A stretch of DNA of 37,537 bases from Pseudomonadota bacterium (GCA_023418705.1 JAEZYZ010000200.1:1-37537), one strand, 5' to 3'; shown: positions 1 through 8,256, counted from the first letter of the stretch. Translations and numbers: made by a program. Notes: generated from the letters alone by a model not told the origin.

Positions 1-280
1 TCCCCGCCTCGACGCTGGGCGGGGCTGCGGCTGGAGCCGGCGCGGCGGCCTCAGGGCGAGCGGCGACCGGCACCGGGGAGGGCGGCGGGCTCGCCGGGCG
101 CACCGACGCGCTCTCCGTGCGCGCCAGCGCGGGCTGCCCCAGATCGAGGGATTCACAGCTCGGCTGCAGATCCGCGAGCGCCTCGAGGTGCTTTTTCACG
201 TCGGCATCGCTGATGAGGCCCTTGCGGAGCATCCTCTCGCGCACGCGCACGTCGTATTTGAAGAGGTTTTGGTTGGTCAT
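1..280 (-). CDS. Hypothetical protein, N-terminal part only
   Basis: The ATG at 280-278 opens a minus-strand frame that stays open to the window edge, giving about 93 residues of a longer protein. The first 45 residues are charged and helical (MTNQNLFKYDVRVRERMLRK, then a stretch rich in Asp, Lys and Leu). A Pro/Ala-rich linker follows. The ATG overlaps the stop of the SlyD-like gene as ATGA, which suggests translational coupling and membership of the same operon. I do not recognise the family. A folded or membrane domain may lie beyond the edge. There is no signal peptide, so this part is probably cytoplasmic. Confidence 0.6.
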   Translation of the reverse strand, partial: MTNQNLFKYDVRVRERMLRKGLISDADVKKHLEALADLQPSCESLDLGQPALARTESASVRPASPPPSPVPVAARPEAAAPAPAAAPPSVEAG

Positions 281-909
281 CGTTCTCTCCGTTCCGTCTT
301 CCGAGCTGGGCCTTCGGCATCGACAGCCGCAACTTCGGAGGTCTCGTAGCGCCTGCGGCCCCCCAGAAGCAAGCGCTCCGCAGGTAATAGTTGCTCGACG
401 CTCGGTGGGGCCGCGCCGGCCGCCTGCAGGCGCTCCGCGGCGGCCGCGAGCTCCTGGGACGTCGCCGGGCGCACGGCCTCGACGAACAGCTCGAAACGCA
501 CTTTTTGACCCGCCAGCGGGTGGTTCATGTCAATGACGACCCGGTCGTCCAGCACGTCGAGCAGCTTGATCACGATCACGGCCCCGTGCTCATTTTCGGC
601 TTCGAACCGGTCTCCCGGAGCGGCGTCGGGCGGAAATTCCTCCCGGTCCACCTCCAACACGGCGGCGGGCCGCCGCTTGCCGAACGCGCGTTCGGGCGGC
701 AGGCCGATGCTCCGGGTCGCCCCCACGCCAAGCCCCTCGAGCGCGGCCTCGATGGGCTCCAGCAGCTGACCGTAACCGAACACGAAGGTCACGCGCTGCT
801 CCTCCGCGTCCACCGGCGCGCCTTCGGCGTCGAACACGCGATAGCGGATGGTCGCCAGCATGTCGGGCCCGATCTGGAATCCTGAATCGCTGGGGGTCGG
901 AGAGGGCAT
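277..909 (-). CDS. SlyD-like FKBP-type peptidyl-prolyl cis-trans isomerase
   Basis: This 210-residue protein has an FKBP core in which the flap (insert-in-flap) domain sits inside the isomerase domain, as in SlyD. Visible marks are VFGYGQLLEPIEAALEGLGV (about residues 43-62), the ERAFGKRRP segment that leads into the insert, and DMNHPLAGQ, the return strand typical of SlyD (DxNHPLAG). Family members catalyse prolyl isomerisation and act as chaperones in the cytoplasm; no signal peptide is seen here. The C-terminal 60 residues are Ala/Glu/Arg-rich. They lack the His/Cys-rich metal-binding tail of enterobacterial SlyD, so a nickel role is unsupported. The start lies 3 nt after the stop of the upstream aconitase-like gene, and the stop overlaps the next start. 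Confidence 0.88.
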   Translation of the reverse strand: MPSPTPSDSGFQIGPDMLATIRYRVFDAEGAPVDAEEQRVTFVFGYGQLLEPIEAALEGLGVGATRSIGLPPERAFGKRRPAAVLEVDREEFPPDAAPGDRFEAENEHGAVIVIKLLDVLDDRVVIDMNHPLAGQKVRFELFVEAVRPATSQELAAAAERLQAAGAAPPSVEQLLPAERLLLGGRRRYETSEVAAVDAEGPARKTERRER

Positions 910-912
910 GGC

Positions 913-2877
913 TCAGAGGCGGTGGGGGCCGCAGAGCTTACCGGCGATTGCGCTGGCCGCAACGACCAGCGGGCTCGCGAGGAACACCTGCCCTGGGCCG
1001 CTCCGCCCGGGAAAATTCCGATTCTGGGCGCTGACGGTGACCTGGTCTGGCCGGAACGAGACGCCAGGGCCCGCCCGGATGCAGGCGCCGCACGAGGGCT
1101 CGAGCAAACGGGCCCCCGCCTCGCGGAAGACCTGGAAGTAGCCGCGCTGCTCGGCGTAGCGACGGATGCGCTGAGAGCCGAACTGGATGTAGAGCTCGAC
1201 GCCGCTCGCCACGCGCCGACCCGCACGGACGGCCGCCCCGAGCACCTGCGCGTACATATCCATGTCCGCCGCTTTGCCGCCGGTGCAGGACCCGCCGTAG
1301 GCGATGTCGATCGCGATGTCTCCGCCGTGCTCGCGGCGCAGCTCCGAGAGCGGCACGCCGTTCTTCGGGTTGCCGGGGCGGGCGACCATCACCGGCACGC
1401 GCGCGAGGTCGACGTGCAGCGTTCGCTCGTAGCTGGCTCCTGCGTCGGGCTCGACGACCTGTCGCGCGACCTGGCTGGGCAGCAGCCCGCGCGCCTTGGC
1501 GACCTCCTCGATGGTGGCGCGATCGGGCACCAAGATGCCGGTCCACGCGCCCGCCTCGACCGCCATGTTCGTCAGGGTGGCCCGCTCGTCGAGCGGCAGC
1601 TCGGACAGGCCCGCGCCGCCGAACTCCAGCACGCGTCCGATGCCGCCCCCGCTGACGAACGGTTCCCGCGACAAGAGGTAGAGCATGACGTCCTTGGCGC
1701 AGACCCCCGCCGCCAGCCGTCCTTCGAGGACGATCCGGATCGTGGCGGGGACCCGAGTGCGAACGTCGCGGCTGAACCAGGCTGCCGCCATATCGGTGCT
1801 GCCGATGCCGAACGCCAGACAGCCGAGCGCGCCCACCATGCAGGTGTGGGAGTCGGTGCCCACCACGACCTGCCCCGGCAGCGCGATGTCCTCGAGGATC
1901 TTATTGTGGCAAATGGCTTCGCTGCCGACCTCGCCGCCGTCGGAGACCACCTCCCCGAACAAGCGGATCCCCTGGCGGCGGCAGAAGTCCTCCTGCGCCA
2001 GCTTCAAGCTCCGCGCTTGATGATGGAGATTGAGGCGGCGGTGCTCCTCCGGCATCACGGTCTCGAGCAACGTCAGGTGATCGCGGAACGCGAACACCGA
2101 TGCGGGATCGCTCACCCGCGCGCCAGCGCCATAGCCGGCGCGGAACAGCGCTTCGGCCATGGCGGTGACGTAGTCGTGCGTGTAGCGCACGTCGGTGCGA
2201 ATGAAGACAGCGTCGCCGGGCGCCACCGCGGTCACTCCCAGCTGCCGGCTGTCGGGGCCGGCGACGGTGTGCGCCGCGATGATCTTTTCACACATCGTCA
2301 TCGGGCGCTTCGGCGTAGCGACGCGCGGCGACGAGATGCGCCCCTCGAGCCGACCGCGGCTGTAGCCGAACAGTCCGCCGCTGCGCACCACGCCCTGGCT
2401 GATCGGATCGAGGCCGCGCGTGAACGCTTCGAGCTCGACCGGCTCACCCCGCTCGATGCGGTCGAGCAGGGAGAAATCGGTCGCCGTGAACAAGCCGACG
2501 TTGTGGCAGTTCTGTTCGAAGATGCGCTCGAAGCTCTCGGCGATGAGCACGCGAATGCCCGCCGAGCGCAGGGCGTAGGGGGCCGTCTCCCTGGAGCTGC
2601 CGCAGCCCGTCGAGCGTCCACTGACCAGCACCTCGAACCCGCCCGCGCGCACCGCGTCCGGCTCGATGGTCCCCCCACGGAGTCCAACCAGCGCATAGCG
2701 TCCGAGCGTCTCGTCGTAGTAGTAGCAAGCCCACCCGGGAGCGATCTCGTCCGTCGACAGCGCCGCGACGAGCGCCTGGCGCGCCGGGGTCACCGCCTCG
2801 CCGGCCAGCTGAGCGCGCAGCAGCTCGGGCGACTCGAGCAAGTACAAGATCCGTCCTTGGACGACGACGCTCGACAT
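913..2877 (-). CDS. Aconitase-superfamily hydro-lyase with fused swivel and catalytic domains
   Basis: This 654-residue protein joins a LeuD-like swivel domain (about residues 1-185; GRSTGCGSSRETAPYA at 88-101) to a LeuC/aconitase-type catalytic domain (about 193-654). The [4Fe-4S] ligands are visible as Cys346 in GTDSHTCMVG and Cys596/Cys599 in PSCGACI. GGSCTGGK and SAQNRNFPGRSG are further superfamily signatures. Members isomerise hydroxy-acids by dehydration and rehydration, as in isopropylmalate, homoaconitate, citrate or methylcitrate isomerases. The order swivel-then-catalytic is opposite to AcnA. It resembles AcnB without its HEAT-like domain. The swivel start (STDEIAPGWACYYYDE) is unlike canonical LeuD, so the substrate cannot be named. 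No other leucine, lysine or TCA gene is adjacent. The gene follows a small ORF by 21 nt and precedes the SlyD-like gene by 3 nt. Confidence 0.85.
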   Translation of the reverse strand: MSSVVVQGRILYLLESPELLRAQLAGEAVTPARQALVAALSTDEIAPGWACYYYDETLGRYALVGLRGGTIEPDAVRAGGFEVLVSGRSTGCGSSRETAPYALRSAGIRVLIAESFERIFEQNCHNVGLFTATDFSLLDRIERGEPVELEAFTRGLDPISQGVVRSGGLFGYSRGRLEGRISSPRVATPKRPMTMCEKIIAAHTVAGPDSRQLGVTAVAPGDAVFIRTDVRYTHDYVTAMAEALFRAGYGAGARVSDPASVFAFRDHLTLLETVMPEEHRRLNLHHQARSLKLAQEDFCRRQGIRLFGEVVSDGGEVGSEAICHNKILEDIALPGQVVVGTDSHTCMVGALGCLAFGIGSTDMAAAWFSRDVRTRVPATIRIVLEGRLAAGVCAKDVMLYLLSREPFVSGGGIGRVLEFGGAGLSELPLDERATLTNMAVEAGAWTGILVPDRATIEEVAKARGLLPSQVARQVVEPDAGASYERTLHVDLARVPVMVARPGNPKNGVPLSELRREHGGDIAIDIAYGGSCTGGKAADMDMYAQVLGAAVRAGRRVASGVELYIQFGSQRIRRYAEQRGYFQVFREAGARLLEPSCGACIRAGPGVSFRPDQVTVSAQNRNFPGRSGPGQVFLASPLVVAASAIAGKLCGPHRL

Positions 2878-2898
2878 CGCGCAAGCCTCGAGGGGTCG

Positions 2899-3147
2899 TC
2901 AGGCGCGGCGCCGCCCAGCGAGCGCAAGCAGCGCCGTGAGCGCGATCTCGATCTCTTCCTCGCTGGGAGGGATGGGGCGCCTCAAAATCCGCGATTTGAG
3001 CGCGCGCAGCTCGACGCCAAACGCGCGGTAGCGGGCCCGCTCCGTCTCGCAGGGCTCGTTGACGATCCAGCGCGCCACGATCTGGCGCAGCTCCTCCACA
3101 TCGCGGTCGATGAGGGGTGCAAGCTGCGTCGCCAGCGGATGCGCCAT
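2899..3147 (-). CDS. Small helical hypothetical protein
   Basis: This is an 82-residue, ATG-started protein that reads as mostly alpha-helical and charged. It opens with MAHPLATQLAPLIDRDVEEL, has a central Arg/Glu-rich helix, and ends Leu/Ala-rich with a basic RRR. It has no signal peptide, membrane segment or recognised motif. It lies 21 nt upstream of the aconitase-like gene on the same strand and is probably the first gene of that operon. The codon pattern matches its neighbours. The function is unknown. Confidence 0.6.
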   Translation of the reverse strand: MAHPLATQLAPLIDRDVEELRQIVARWIVNEPCETERARYRAFGVELRALKSRILRRPIPPSEEEIEIALTALLALAGRRRA

Positions 3148-3304
3148 GCCCCAGAGCGTAGCAGCCGGATCGGGGCGGGGCAGCCGAGCTCAAGTTGACA
3201 CGACCAACTTCGGCCGGGTTGCATTAGAGTGTTCGCCGAAGCCGCGTAGCTCGCTGCGCGCCACCATCCCACCTTTCGTTGCCGTTACAACCCGTACACT
3301 GCGA

Positions 3305-4477
3305 ATGAACTTTGCCAGTCTTGTCCGGGCCCTCGCCGTTGGCCTTGCTGCTTGGGCTTGCGAGGAACAAGGGCCCGACGCTCGGCCTGCTCCGGCGCCT
3401 ACCCCCGCGCCGGCAGGGTCGCCGAGCGGCCCGCGCAAACCCCGACAGCCGGCGCGCGCCGAACAGTCGGTGGACATCCCCGGCGGGGCCTTTTCGGCCG
3501 GCAGCACGCCCGGAGAGGCCGGCCGCGACCCCGAGCTCGAGCCGCGCAAGTATACGGTGGAGCTCGGCCCGTACGCGATCGACCTGCTGCCGTATCCCAA
3601 CGATCCGGCGCGCTCGCCGTCGCTGGTCAAGACGCGGGACGAGGCCAAGCGCGCGTGCGCGGAGCGGGGAGCGCGCCTGTGCACCGAGCTCGAGTGGGAG
3701 CGCGCCTGCAAAGGCCCCGCGAGCGAGCCCTTCGCGACGGGCAAGAGCTGGTCGTCCGCGTGTCAGGACAAACCCAACGACTGCGCCAGCGGCTTCGGCG
3801 TGCTCGCGATGGGCAGCTTGCTCGAATGGACGGCGAGCGACGTCTCGCCGAACGACGGCGCGCGCCGCGCCGCCGTCAAAGGTGCGCCGCCCGACGCCGC
3901 GGCGCCGGATCGTCGCTGCGCGCACCGGCAGGCGTTGCCGCCGGACCAAACCGAGCGAACGCTCGGCTTTCGTTGCTGCGAGGGCGCACCGAACGCCGCC
4001 GTGGTGCGCGAGCCGAAGCTCGGGACGACCTTCGAGAAGCTGACGCTGACCGCAGCACGGGTGGAGAAGCTGTTCCGCTCCGACCCTCGCACCGAGGGGT
4101 TGGCGAAGGACGTGAGATTCTTCAGAGAGCCCGATGCCACGAGGACGGTGATCGCGCGCGGCCCGGGCGACACCAAGGGCTTCGACTTCACCGTCTCGCC
4201 GCTGCGCTGGAACCCGGTGGCGGGCGCCGAGTATCTGCTCTTGAGCGGCCGCTCGGGAGACAAGGTCTCGTTCGTCGTCGCCTACTACGTGCTCGGCGAC
4301 GACGAATACCAGCTCGCCGCCAGCTTCATCATGAAGGACGAGCCGGGCCCGGTGGCCTTCGCCTACTCGCAGTACATCCGCCCGCGCCTGCACTTCAGCA
4401 CCTGCTGGGGCTGCCCCGGAGAAACCGGAAAGATCCTCCACCGATCGCCGGACACGGTCGCGATCCTGCAGCCGTGA
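3305..4477 (+). CDS. Exported lipoprotein-like protein with formylglycine-generating-enzyme (SUMF1)-type domain
   Basis: The ATG at 3305 was chosen because it gives a signal sequence, MNFASLVRALAVGLAAWAC, with a plausible though weak lipobox. The frame is open further upstream but without secretory features. A Pro/Ala-rich linker follows. An FGE-sulfatase-type domain spans about residues 52-210: it opens with VDIPGGAFSAGS, contains an ARLCTELEWERACKGP helix (family form RLPTEAEWE), and closes with RTLGFRCCEG. The 180-residue C-terminal part is not recognised and ends with a Cys-containing TCWGCPGE segment. In this superfamily many members are not true formylglycine enzymes but structural or sensory modules, and the central section here is short. 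Enzymatic activity is therefore doubtful. It converges on the histidine kinase gene with a 53-nt gap. Confidence 0.72.
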   Translation: MNFASLVRALAVGLAAWACEEQGPDARPAPAPTPAPAGSPSGPRKPRQPARAEQSVDIPGGAFSAGSTPGEAGRDPELEPRKYTVELGPYAIDLLPYPNDPARSPSLVKTRDEAKRACAERGARLCTELEWERACKGPASEPFATGKSWSSACQDKPNDCASGFGVLAMGSLLEWTASDVSPNDGARRAAVKGAPPDAAAPDRRCAHRQALPPDQTERTLGFRCCEGAPNAAVVREPKLGTTFEKLTLTAARVEKLFRSDPRTEGLAKDVRFFREPDATRTVIARGPGDTKGFDFTVSPLRWNPVAGAEYLLLSGRSGDKVSFVVAYYVLGDDEYQLAASFIMKDEPGPVAFAYSQYIRPRLHFSTCWGCPGETGKILHRSPDTVAILQP

Positions 4478-4530
4478 CGCGCCCGCGATCGGCCGTCGCC
4501 GAGGCAGCTTCGGCGCGCGCCGGCGATGGT

Positions 4531-5241
4531 TCAGGCCAGGCCGACGACCAGCTCGAACACATTCCCCGAAGCGCTCGGCGACGCCACCGCGGCGACCCGC
4601 GCCCCCGCCGCCTCCGCCGCGACGCGCGCACAGAACAGCCCGAGCCCGCGGCCATAGCGCCCAGACGACATGCCCTTGCAGCGCACCTGGCCGGCGGCGG
4701 AAAACACCTCATCGCTGAGGTCCGGATCGACGGGTTGTCCCGCGTCCTCTACCCGCACGACGGCCTCCGGGCCACGGCGCTCGATACGGACGCAGACCGG
4801 TGCGCTCGGGGCACCGTGCTGGATCGCGTTCCTTAGCAGGTTGCCGAACGCCAGCTCGAGCATCTCCCGGTTGCTTTGAACGAGCAGCTGCCCCTCCTGC
4901 TCTTCGCCGAGCGCCAGCCGCATCCCGTGGCTTTTCGCGAGCGCCTCGGAGCGACGCACGCCCTGGGCGACGATCGGGTGCAGGTTCACCGGGGCCGTTG
5001 CGCCCCCGCGCGCCCCGATCAAGCTCTGCGAGAGCAGCTCGAGGTTGTCGATGATGGACGCCAGTCCATCACAGGACACGAGCGTGTCCGAGAGCGCTTC
5101 ACGCGTGTCGTTGTCGATATCGCGCAGCACGGAGTTCAAGAACCCGACGTTGCTGTGCAGCGCCGACAAGGGGTTTCTGAGATCGTGGGCGAGCAGCCCC
5201 AAGAGCTCGCTCAACAATCGGGCATCGAGCGCTTCCGCCAC
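4531..5241 (-). CDS. Sensorless cytoplasmic histidine kinase
   Basis: This 236-residue protein consists only of the kinase core. The H-box AHDLRNPLSAL carries the phospho-acceptor His19. The N-box FGNLLRNAIQHG holds Asn138, the G1 box is VEDAGQPV (about 164-171), and the G2 box is GRGLGLF near 198. There is no sensor, PAS, HAMP or membrane segment, so the input must come from a partner or from regulated expression. No response regulator lies next to it. The G1 box has Ala-Gly in place of the usual DxGxG, but the fold is otherwise intact. The start is GTG without a convincing ribosome binding site; an in-frame stop 13 codons upstream limits alternatives. It is probably an orphan kinase. Confidence 0.85.
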   Translation of the reverse strand: MAEALDARLLSELLGLLAHDLRNPLSALHSNVGFLNSVLRDIDNDTREALSDTLVSCDGLASIIDNLELLSQSLIGARGGATAPVNLHPIVAQGVRRSEALAKSHGMRLALGEEQEGQLLVQSNREMLELAFGNLLRNAIQHGAPSAPVCVRIERRGPEAVVRVEDAGQPVDPDLSDEVFSAAGQVRCKGMSSGRYGRGLGLFCARVAAEAAGARVAAVASPSASGNVFELVVGLA

Positions 5242-5297
5242 CTTTCGTTTACTATCCGCAAACGCGAATCTTTTCTAGCCCGCAGGCTGCCGGCCGC

Positions 5298-6203
5298 TCA
5301 GCAGATGCCGCGCTGATGCAAAAATTCGGCGATCTTGGCCGCGACGAGGTCTTTCTTTTCCAGCGGCGCGACGTGCGTGGCGCCCGGGATCAGCAGCAGC
5401 TCCGCGCCAGGGATGCGTTCGGCCATGGTGCAGGAGATGTCCGCGGGCGTGAACGTGTCGCGATCACCGGCCACCACCAGCACGGGCACGTCGACGTGCG
5501 GCAGCAGATCTTCGGCCGTGTGTTCGCCCGCGTGCGACAACATGCGCAGGAACATCCGGAAGTCGACGTGCACCACGTGCCGGAAGTACGGCTCCATGTC
5601 GGCCTCCTCGACGCTCTTCGGGTCCACCTCTCCGGTAAGCAGCGCGATGCGCAGCGCTGCGCGCGCGGGCACCCGCGACCACAAAGCTTGCGCGAGCCGA
5701 GGCCGCTTCTCCGCCAAATCGATCAGCGACGGCAGCACGGTGGCCAAGAGGTTCGTGTTGTGGAACGTCTGCGTCACCCGCCCGAAGCTGCCGCACAGGA
5801 AGACCATGGCCTTGATCTTCTCGGGACGGGCCCGGTACGCCTCCAGCAGGACCTGCGTGCCGAACGAGTGCCCGACGAGCACCACGCCGGGATCGCCGAT
5901 GTGAGCGCGAACCGCGTTCAAGTCGGCGGCATGTGCCTCTACGCTGACGAGCGCCGGATCGACCGGACGCGCGCTCCGCCCATGGCCACGGTAGTGCCAA
6001 TGCGCGACGGATACACGCTCCCTCAAGTCCTCCCAGAGGTACTTGTATATGAACCCGTCGCAGACCAGGCCGTCGCATAGGACGGCCGTTACCTCGGACG
6101 GCCCCGGACGGCGCCGGACGTACAGTCGTGTGCCGTCCGGCGCCAGCGCAAGCGATTCTTCGACCGGAGCCTCAACTGCCGGCTTCGGTCTCTTCGTCGT
6201 CAC
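5298..6203 (-). CDS. Alpha/beta-fold hydrolase
   Basis: This is a 301-residue single-domain alpha/beta hydrolase. The nucleophile elbow is VLVGHSFGTQV with Ser113, the acid is probably Asp249 in AGDRDTF, and the catalytic His is His277 in GATHVAPLEK. The oxyanion region falls in VLCDGLVCDG and the strand HWHYRGHGRS is typical of the family. Such proteins hydrolyse esters, lactones or amides, and the substrate cannot be read from sequence. No signal peptide is seen. The start is GTG and lies 32 nt inside the end of the upstream ribbon-helix-helix gene, so the two are co-transcribed and probably coupled. Confidence 0.85.
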   Translation of the reverse strand: MTTKRPKPAVEAPVEESLALAPDGTRLYVRRRPGPSEVTAVLCDGLVCDGFIYKYLWEDLRERVSVAHWHYRGHGRSARPVDPALVSVEAHAADLNAVRAHIGDPGVVLVGHSFGTQVLLEAYRARPEKIKAMVFLCGSFGRVTQTFHNTNLLATVLPSLIDLAEKRPRLAQALWSRVPARAALRIALLTGEVDPKSVEEADMEPYFRHVVHVDFRMFLRMLSHAGEHTAEDLLPHVDVPVLVVAGDRDTFTPADISCTMAERIPGAELLLIPGATHVAPLEKKDLVAAKIAEFLHQRGIC

Positions 6204-6396
6204 CGATGTCGTTCACGCTCGGGATCTTCTTGATCTCGAGCCGGGCCATCTTCCAGGCGCGCTGAACGACCCAAGACAACGAGCGATCAAGCCGTGCCGC
6301 TTCGTCTTTGATCTCCTGCAACATGGCCTCGGGGAAGTAGAGTGACTGCTTGCGCTTGTCGCTGCCGCTCTTCGTGCTCGTTTCGTTGTCCGCCAA
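6172..6396 (-). CDS. Small ribbon-helix-helix-type protein
   Basis: This 74-residue protein has a short beta segment (KRKQSLYFPEAML) followed by two helices (QEIKDEAARLDRSLSWVVQ and RAWKMARLEI), the layout of a ribbon-helix-helix DNA-binding dimer. The KQSLYFP..EI..EA.RLDRSLSW pattern resembles short proteins common in myxobacteria (TIGR04563-like, from memory). The C-terminus is acidic. The start is TTG, 12 nt or so downstream of an AAGAGG-like site; no ATG is available. It overlaps the hydrolase gene by 32 nt. Autoregulation of the pair, or control of other genes, is plausible but not shown. No toxin gene is adjacent. Confidence 0.75.
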   Translation of the reverse strand: MADNETSTKSGSDKRKQSLYFPEAMLQEIKDEAARLDRSLSWVVQRAWKMARLEIKKIPSVNDIGDDEETEAGS

Positions 6397-6599
6397 ACCT
6401 GGACCTCTTCAACGTCAATGGCGACTTCAGTGTCACCGTATTTGGATAGTTACCCCCGGCAATTCCGGAAATCAATAGATTCGACACCCGGAAGCGCTTC
6501 GGGGCATGGTCTTCACCCCAAACAGTAGGCCGTCAGGCCGGCGACGCTGAACCGTCCACCCGCTCGACCAGCGCACCCGAGGCCATCATCTTCAACAGC

Positions 6600-8033
6600 G
6601 TGACAACCCAATCCCACCTGGATGCCGGCGGCTCGGGAGCGCCTGGTTCGAGGGGCGCGCCAGCGCGAGGGGGCCGCCGTCGTCTTGGCCGAAGGCTCGG
6701 CAGGGCCGGGACGCTTTGTCTTTTGAGCCTGGCAGCGTTCGGCGGTGGCGCGGTCGCGACGAGCCTCGCGTCGGCCACGTCTCAAGCCGAGACGCCCTAC
6801 GCGCTGCTCGATCAACTCGGCCGAGTGCTCGTTCTACTGGAGAACGAGTACGTCGAGCCGATCGACCGCCGGCGCCTGACCGAAGGGGCGATCAAGGGCA
6901 TGGTCGCCGAGCTCGATCCGCACTCGTCCTACCTTCCGCCCGAGGACTACGGGCTTTTCCAAGCCGACACCGAAGGGCGCTTCGGGGGCATCGGTGTCGA
7001 GGTCGACTTCCGGGACGAGTACGTGATGATCATCGCCCCGATCGAAGGCTCGCCGGCAGACGCCGCCGGCATACGCTCGGGGGATCGGATCATCGCGATC
7101 GACAACACGAGCGTGCGCGGCAAGAGCTCCGACCAGCTCGTGCGGTTGATGCGCGGCGCCCCCGGGACCCGCGTCGTGCTGACGGTGCGCCGCCCCGGAA
7201 GCGACAAGCTCCTGTACTTCACGCTCACCCGCCGCATCATCGAGGTGGCGAGCGTATCGGGGAAGCTGCTCGACGGAGGCATTGGCTACCTTCGCATCAA
7301 GACCTTCCAGAGCGGGACCCACAAGGAGCTGGTGGACGCCGTGACGGAGCTGCAGAACAGCGCCGGCTCCCGCCTGTCCGGGATCGTGCTCGACCTTCGC
7401 AACAACCCCGGAGGCCTGGTGAACGAGGCGAGCGCCGTCGCCGACGAGATGTTGTCCGGCGGGATCATCTACACCACCCGTCACCGCGACGAGGTCGTCG
7501 ACGAAGTGCGGGCGACCCGCAACGGGTCGCTCAAGCGCGGCCCGATGGTGGTCTTGGTCAACGAGTACAGCGCCAGCGCCTCCGAGCTGCTGGCGGGAGC
7601 GCTCCAGGATCACCACCGAGCGACCGTCGTCGGCGCGCAGACCTTCGGCAAGGGATCGGTGCAGAGCATCATCGACCTGCCGGGCGGCGCTGGCCTGCGT
7701 CTGACCACGATGCGCTACTACACGCCCGCCGGACGGGCCATCCAGGCCCAGGGGATCGAACCGGACGTCAAGGTGCACGCCGCCTACGTGGCCGACAAGA
7801 GCTTCGGCGTCGTGCGCGAAGCCGACCTCGAGAACCACCTGCCCGCCGAAGGGCCCCCCGGCAGCGGGCCAGCCCCGAAGCCAACCCCGGAGCCGCGCAA
7901 GAGCTCGGACCAGGAGGGCTCGTCGACCCACCTGGGCGTCGCCCGTGAGATCCCGAAAGATCCAACGAACGGCGACGACCTCGCCCTGAGCATCGGCTAT
8001 CAGATCGTCCGGGGTGTCTTGCAGAGTCGGTGA
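6600..8033 (+). CDS. S41-family carboxyl-terminal processing protease
   Basis: This 477-residue protein has a basic N-terminus, a hydrophobic signal or anchor segment near residues 36-58, a PDZ domain (about 122-200, with the carboxylate-binding FGGIGVEVDF start), and the S41 peptidase domain. The catalytic dyad is visible: the middle serine of NEYSASASE (Ser326) and Lys351 in TFGKGSVQ, spaced 25 residues apart as in CtpB-type enzymes. LDLRNNPGG is the expected substrate-site strand. It acts in the periplasm on C-termini of envelope proteins. The C-terminal 80 residues are a Pro/Ser-rich extension. The start is GTG and lacks a clear ribosome binding site; no ATG lies before the hydrophobic segment. 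The gene stands alone and is followed by repeats. Confidence 0.93.
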   Translation: MTTQSHLDAGGSGAPGSRGAPARGGRRRLGRRLGRAGTLCLLSLAAFGGGAVATSLASATSQAETPYALLDQLGRVLVLLENEYVEPIDRRRLTEGAIKGMVAELDPHSSYLPPEDYGLFQADTEGRFGGIGVEVDFRDEYVMIIAPIEGSPADAAGIRSGDRIIAIDNTSVRGKSSDQLVRLMRGAPGTRVVLTVRRPGSDKLLYFTLTRRIIEVASVSGKLLDGGIGYLRIKTFQSGTHKELVDAVTELQNSAGSRLSGIVLDLRNNPGGLVNEASAVADEMLSGGIIYTTRHRDEVVDEVRATRNGSLKRGPMVVLVNEYSASASELLAGALQDHHRATVVGAQTFGKGSVQSIIDLPGGAGLRLTTMRYYTPAGRAIQAQGIEPDVKVHAAYVADKSFGVVREADLENHLPAEGPPGSGPAPKPTPEPRKSSDQEGSSTHLGVAREIPKDPTNGDDLALSIGYQIVRGVLQSR

Positions 8034-8060
8034 CCGAGCCGCAAGCTCCGCTACTTTTTG

Positions 8061-8256
8061 TTCACCAGGAAGAGCATCAGGGCCTTCGGCCCACCTCGAG
8101 TCGGTGAAAACGGATTTCACGACTGAGACAGCGAGCTGTGTCGACGCGTCCGGCTCGGAGATGGGTCACAGGAAGGGAGGAAGATCGGAAGGGGGACCGA
8201 CGTCGTCGGTCCCCGATCGGGGTCGATCTCGACCGGCGAGACGTGAAGCGCTGTGA
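8061..8256 (+). repeat. R1 dispersed intergenic repeat, copy 1
   Basis: From 8076 to 8256 this segment aligns without gaps to 37357-37537, with about 17 differences in 181 positions by hand count. It also matches the inverted copies at 28126-28407. It contains a GGGCC-TTC-GGCCC mini-hairpin (about 8079-8091) and a 23-nt palindrome (GGGGACCGACG, T, CGTCGGTCCCC at 8192-8214). TTCACCAGGAAG at 8061 and GTCACAGGAAGG at 8165 bound a 104-nt module. It begins 27 nt after the protease stop codon. Confidence 0.85.

Noticed and set aside
922..3198. A 758-codon open frame antisense to the aconitase-like gene
   Set aside because: It mirrors the GC codon pattern of the real gene, has no family features, and runs opposite conserved Fe-S motifs.
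3195..3230. TTGACA at 3195 as promoter of the FGE-like gene
   Set aside because: The nearest -10-like sequences lie 21-24 nt away, too far for a sigma70 promoter.
6447..6475. TTGATT-17-TAACTA promoter for the ribbon-helix-helix gene, overlapping a CCGGCAATTCCGG partial palindrome
   Set aside because: The -10 box matches consensus poorly and the palindrome is short and imperfect, so neither a promoter nor an operator is supported.
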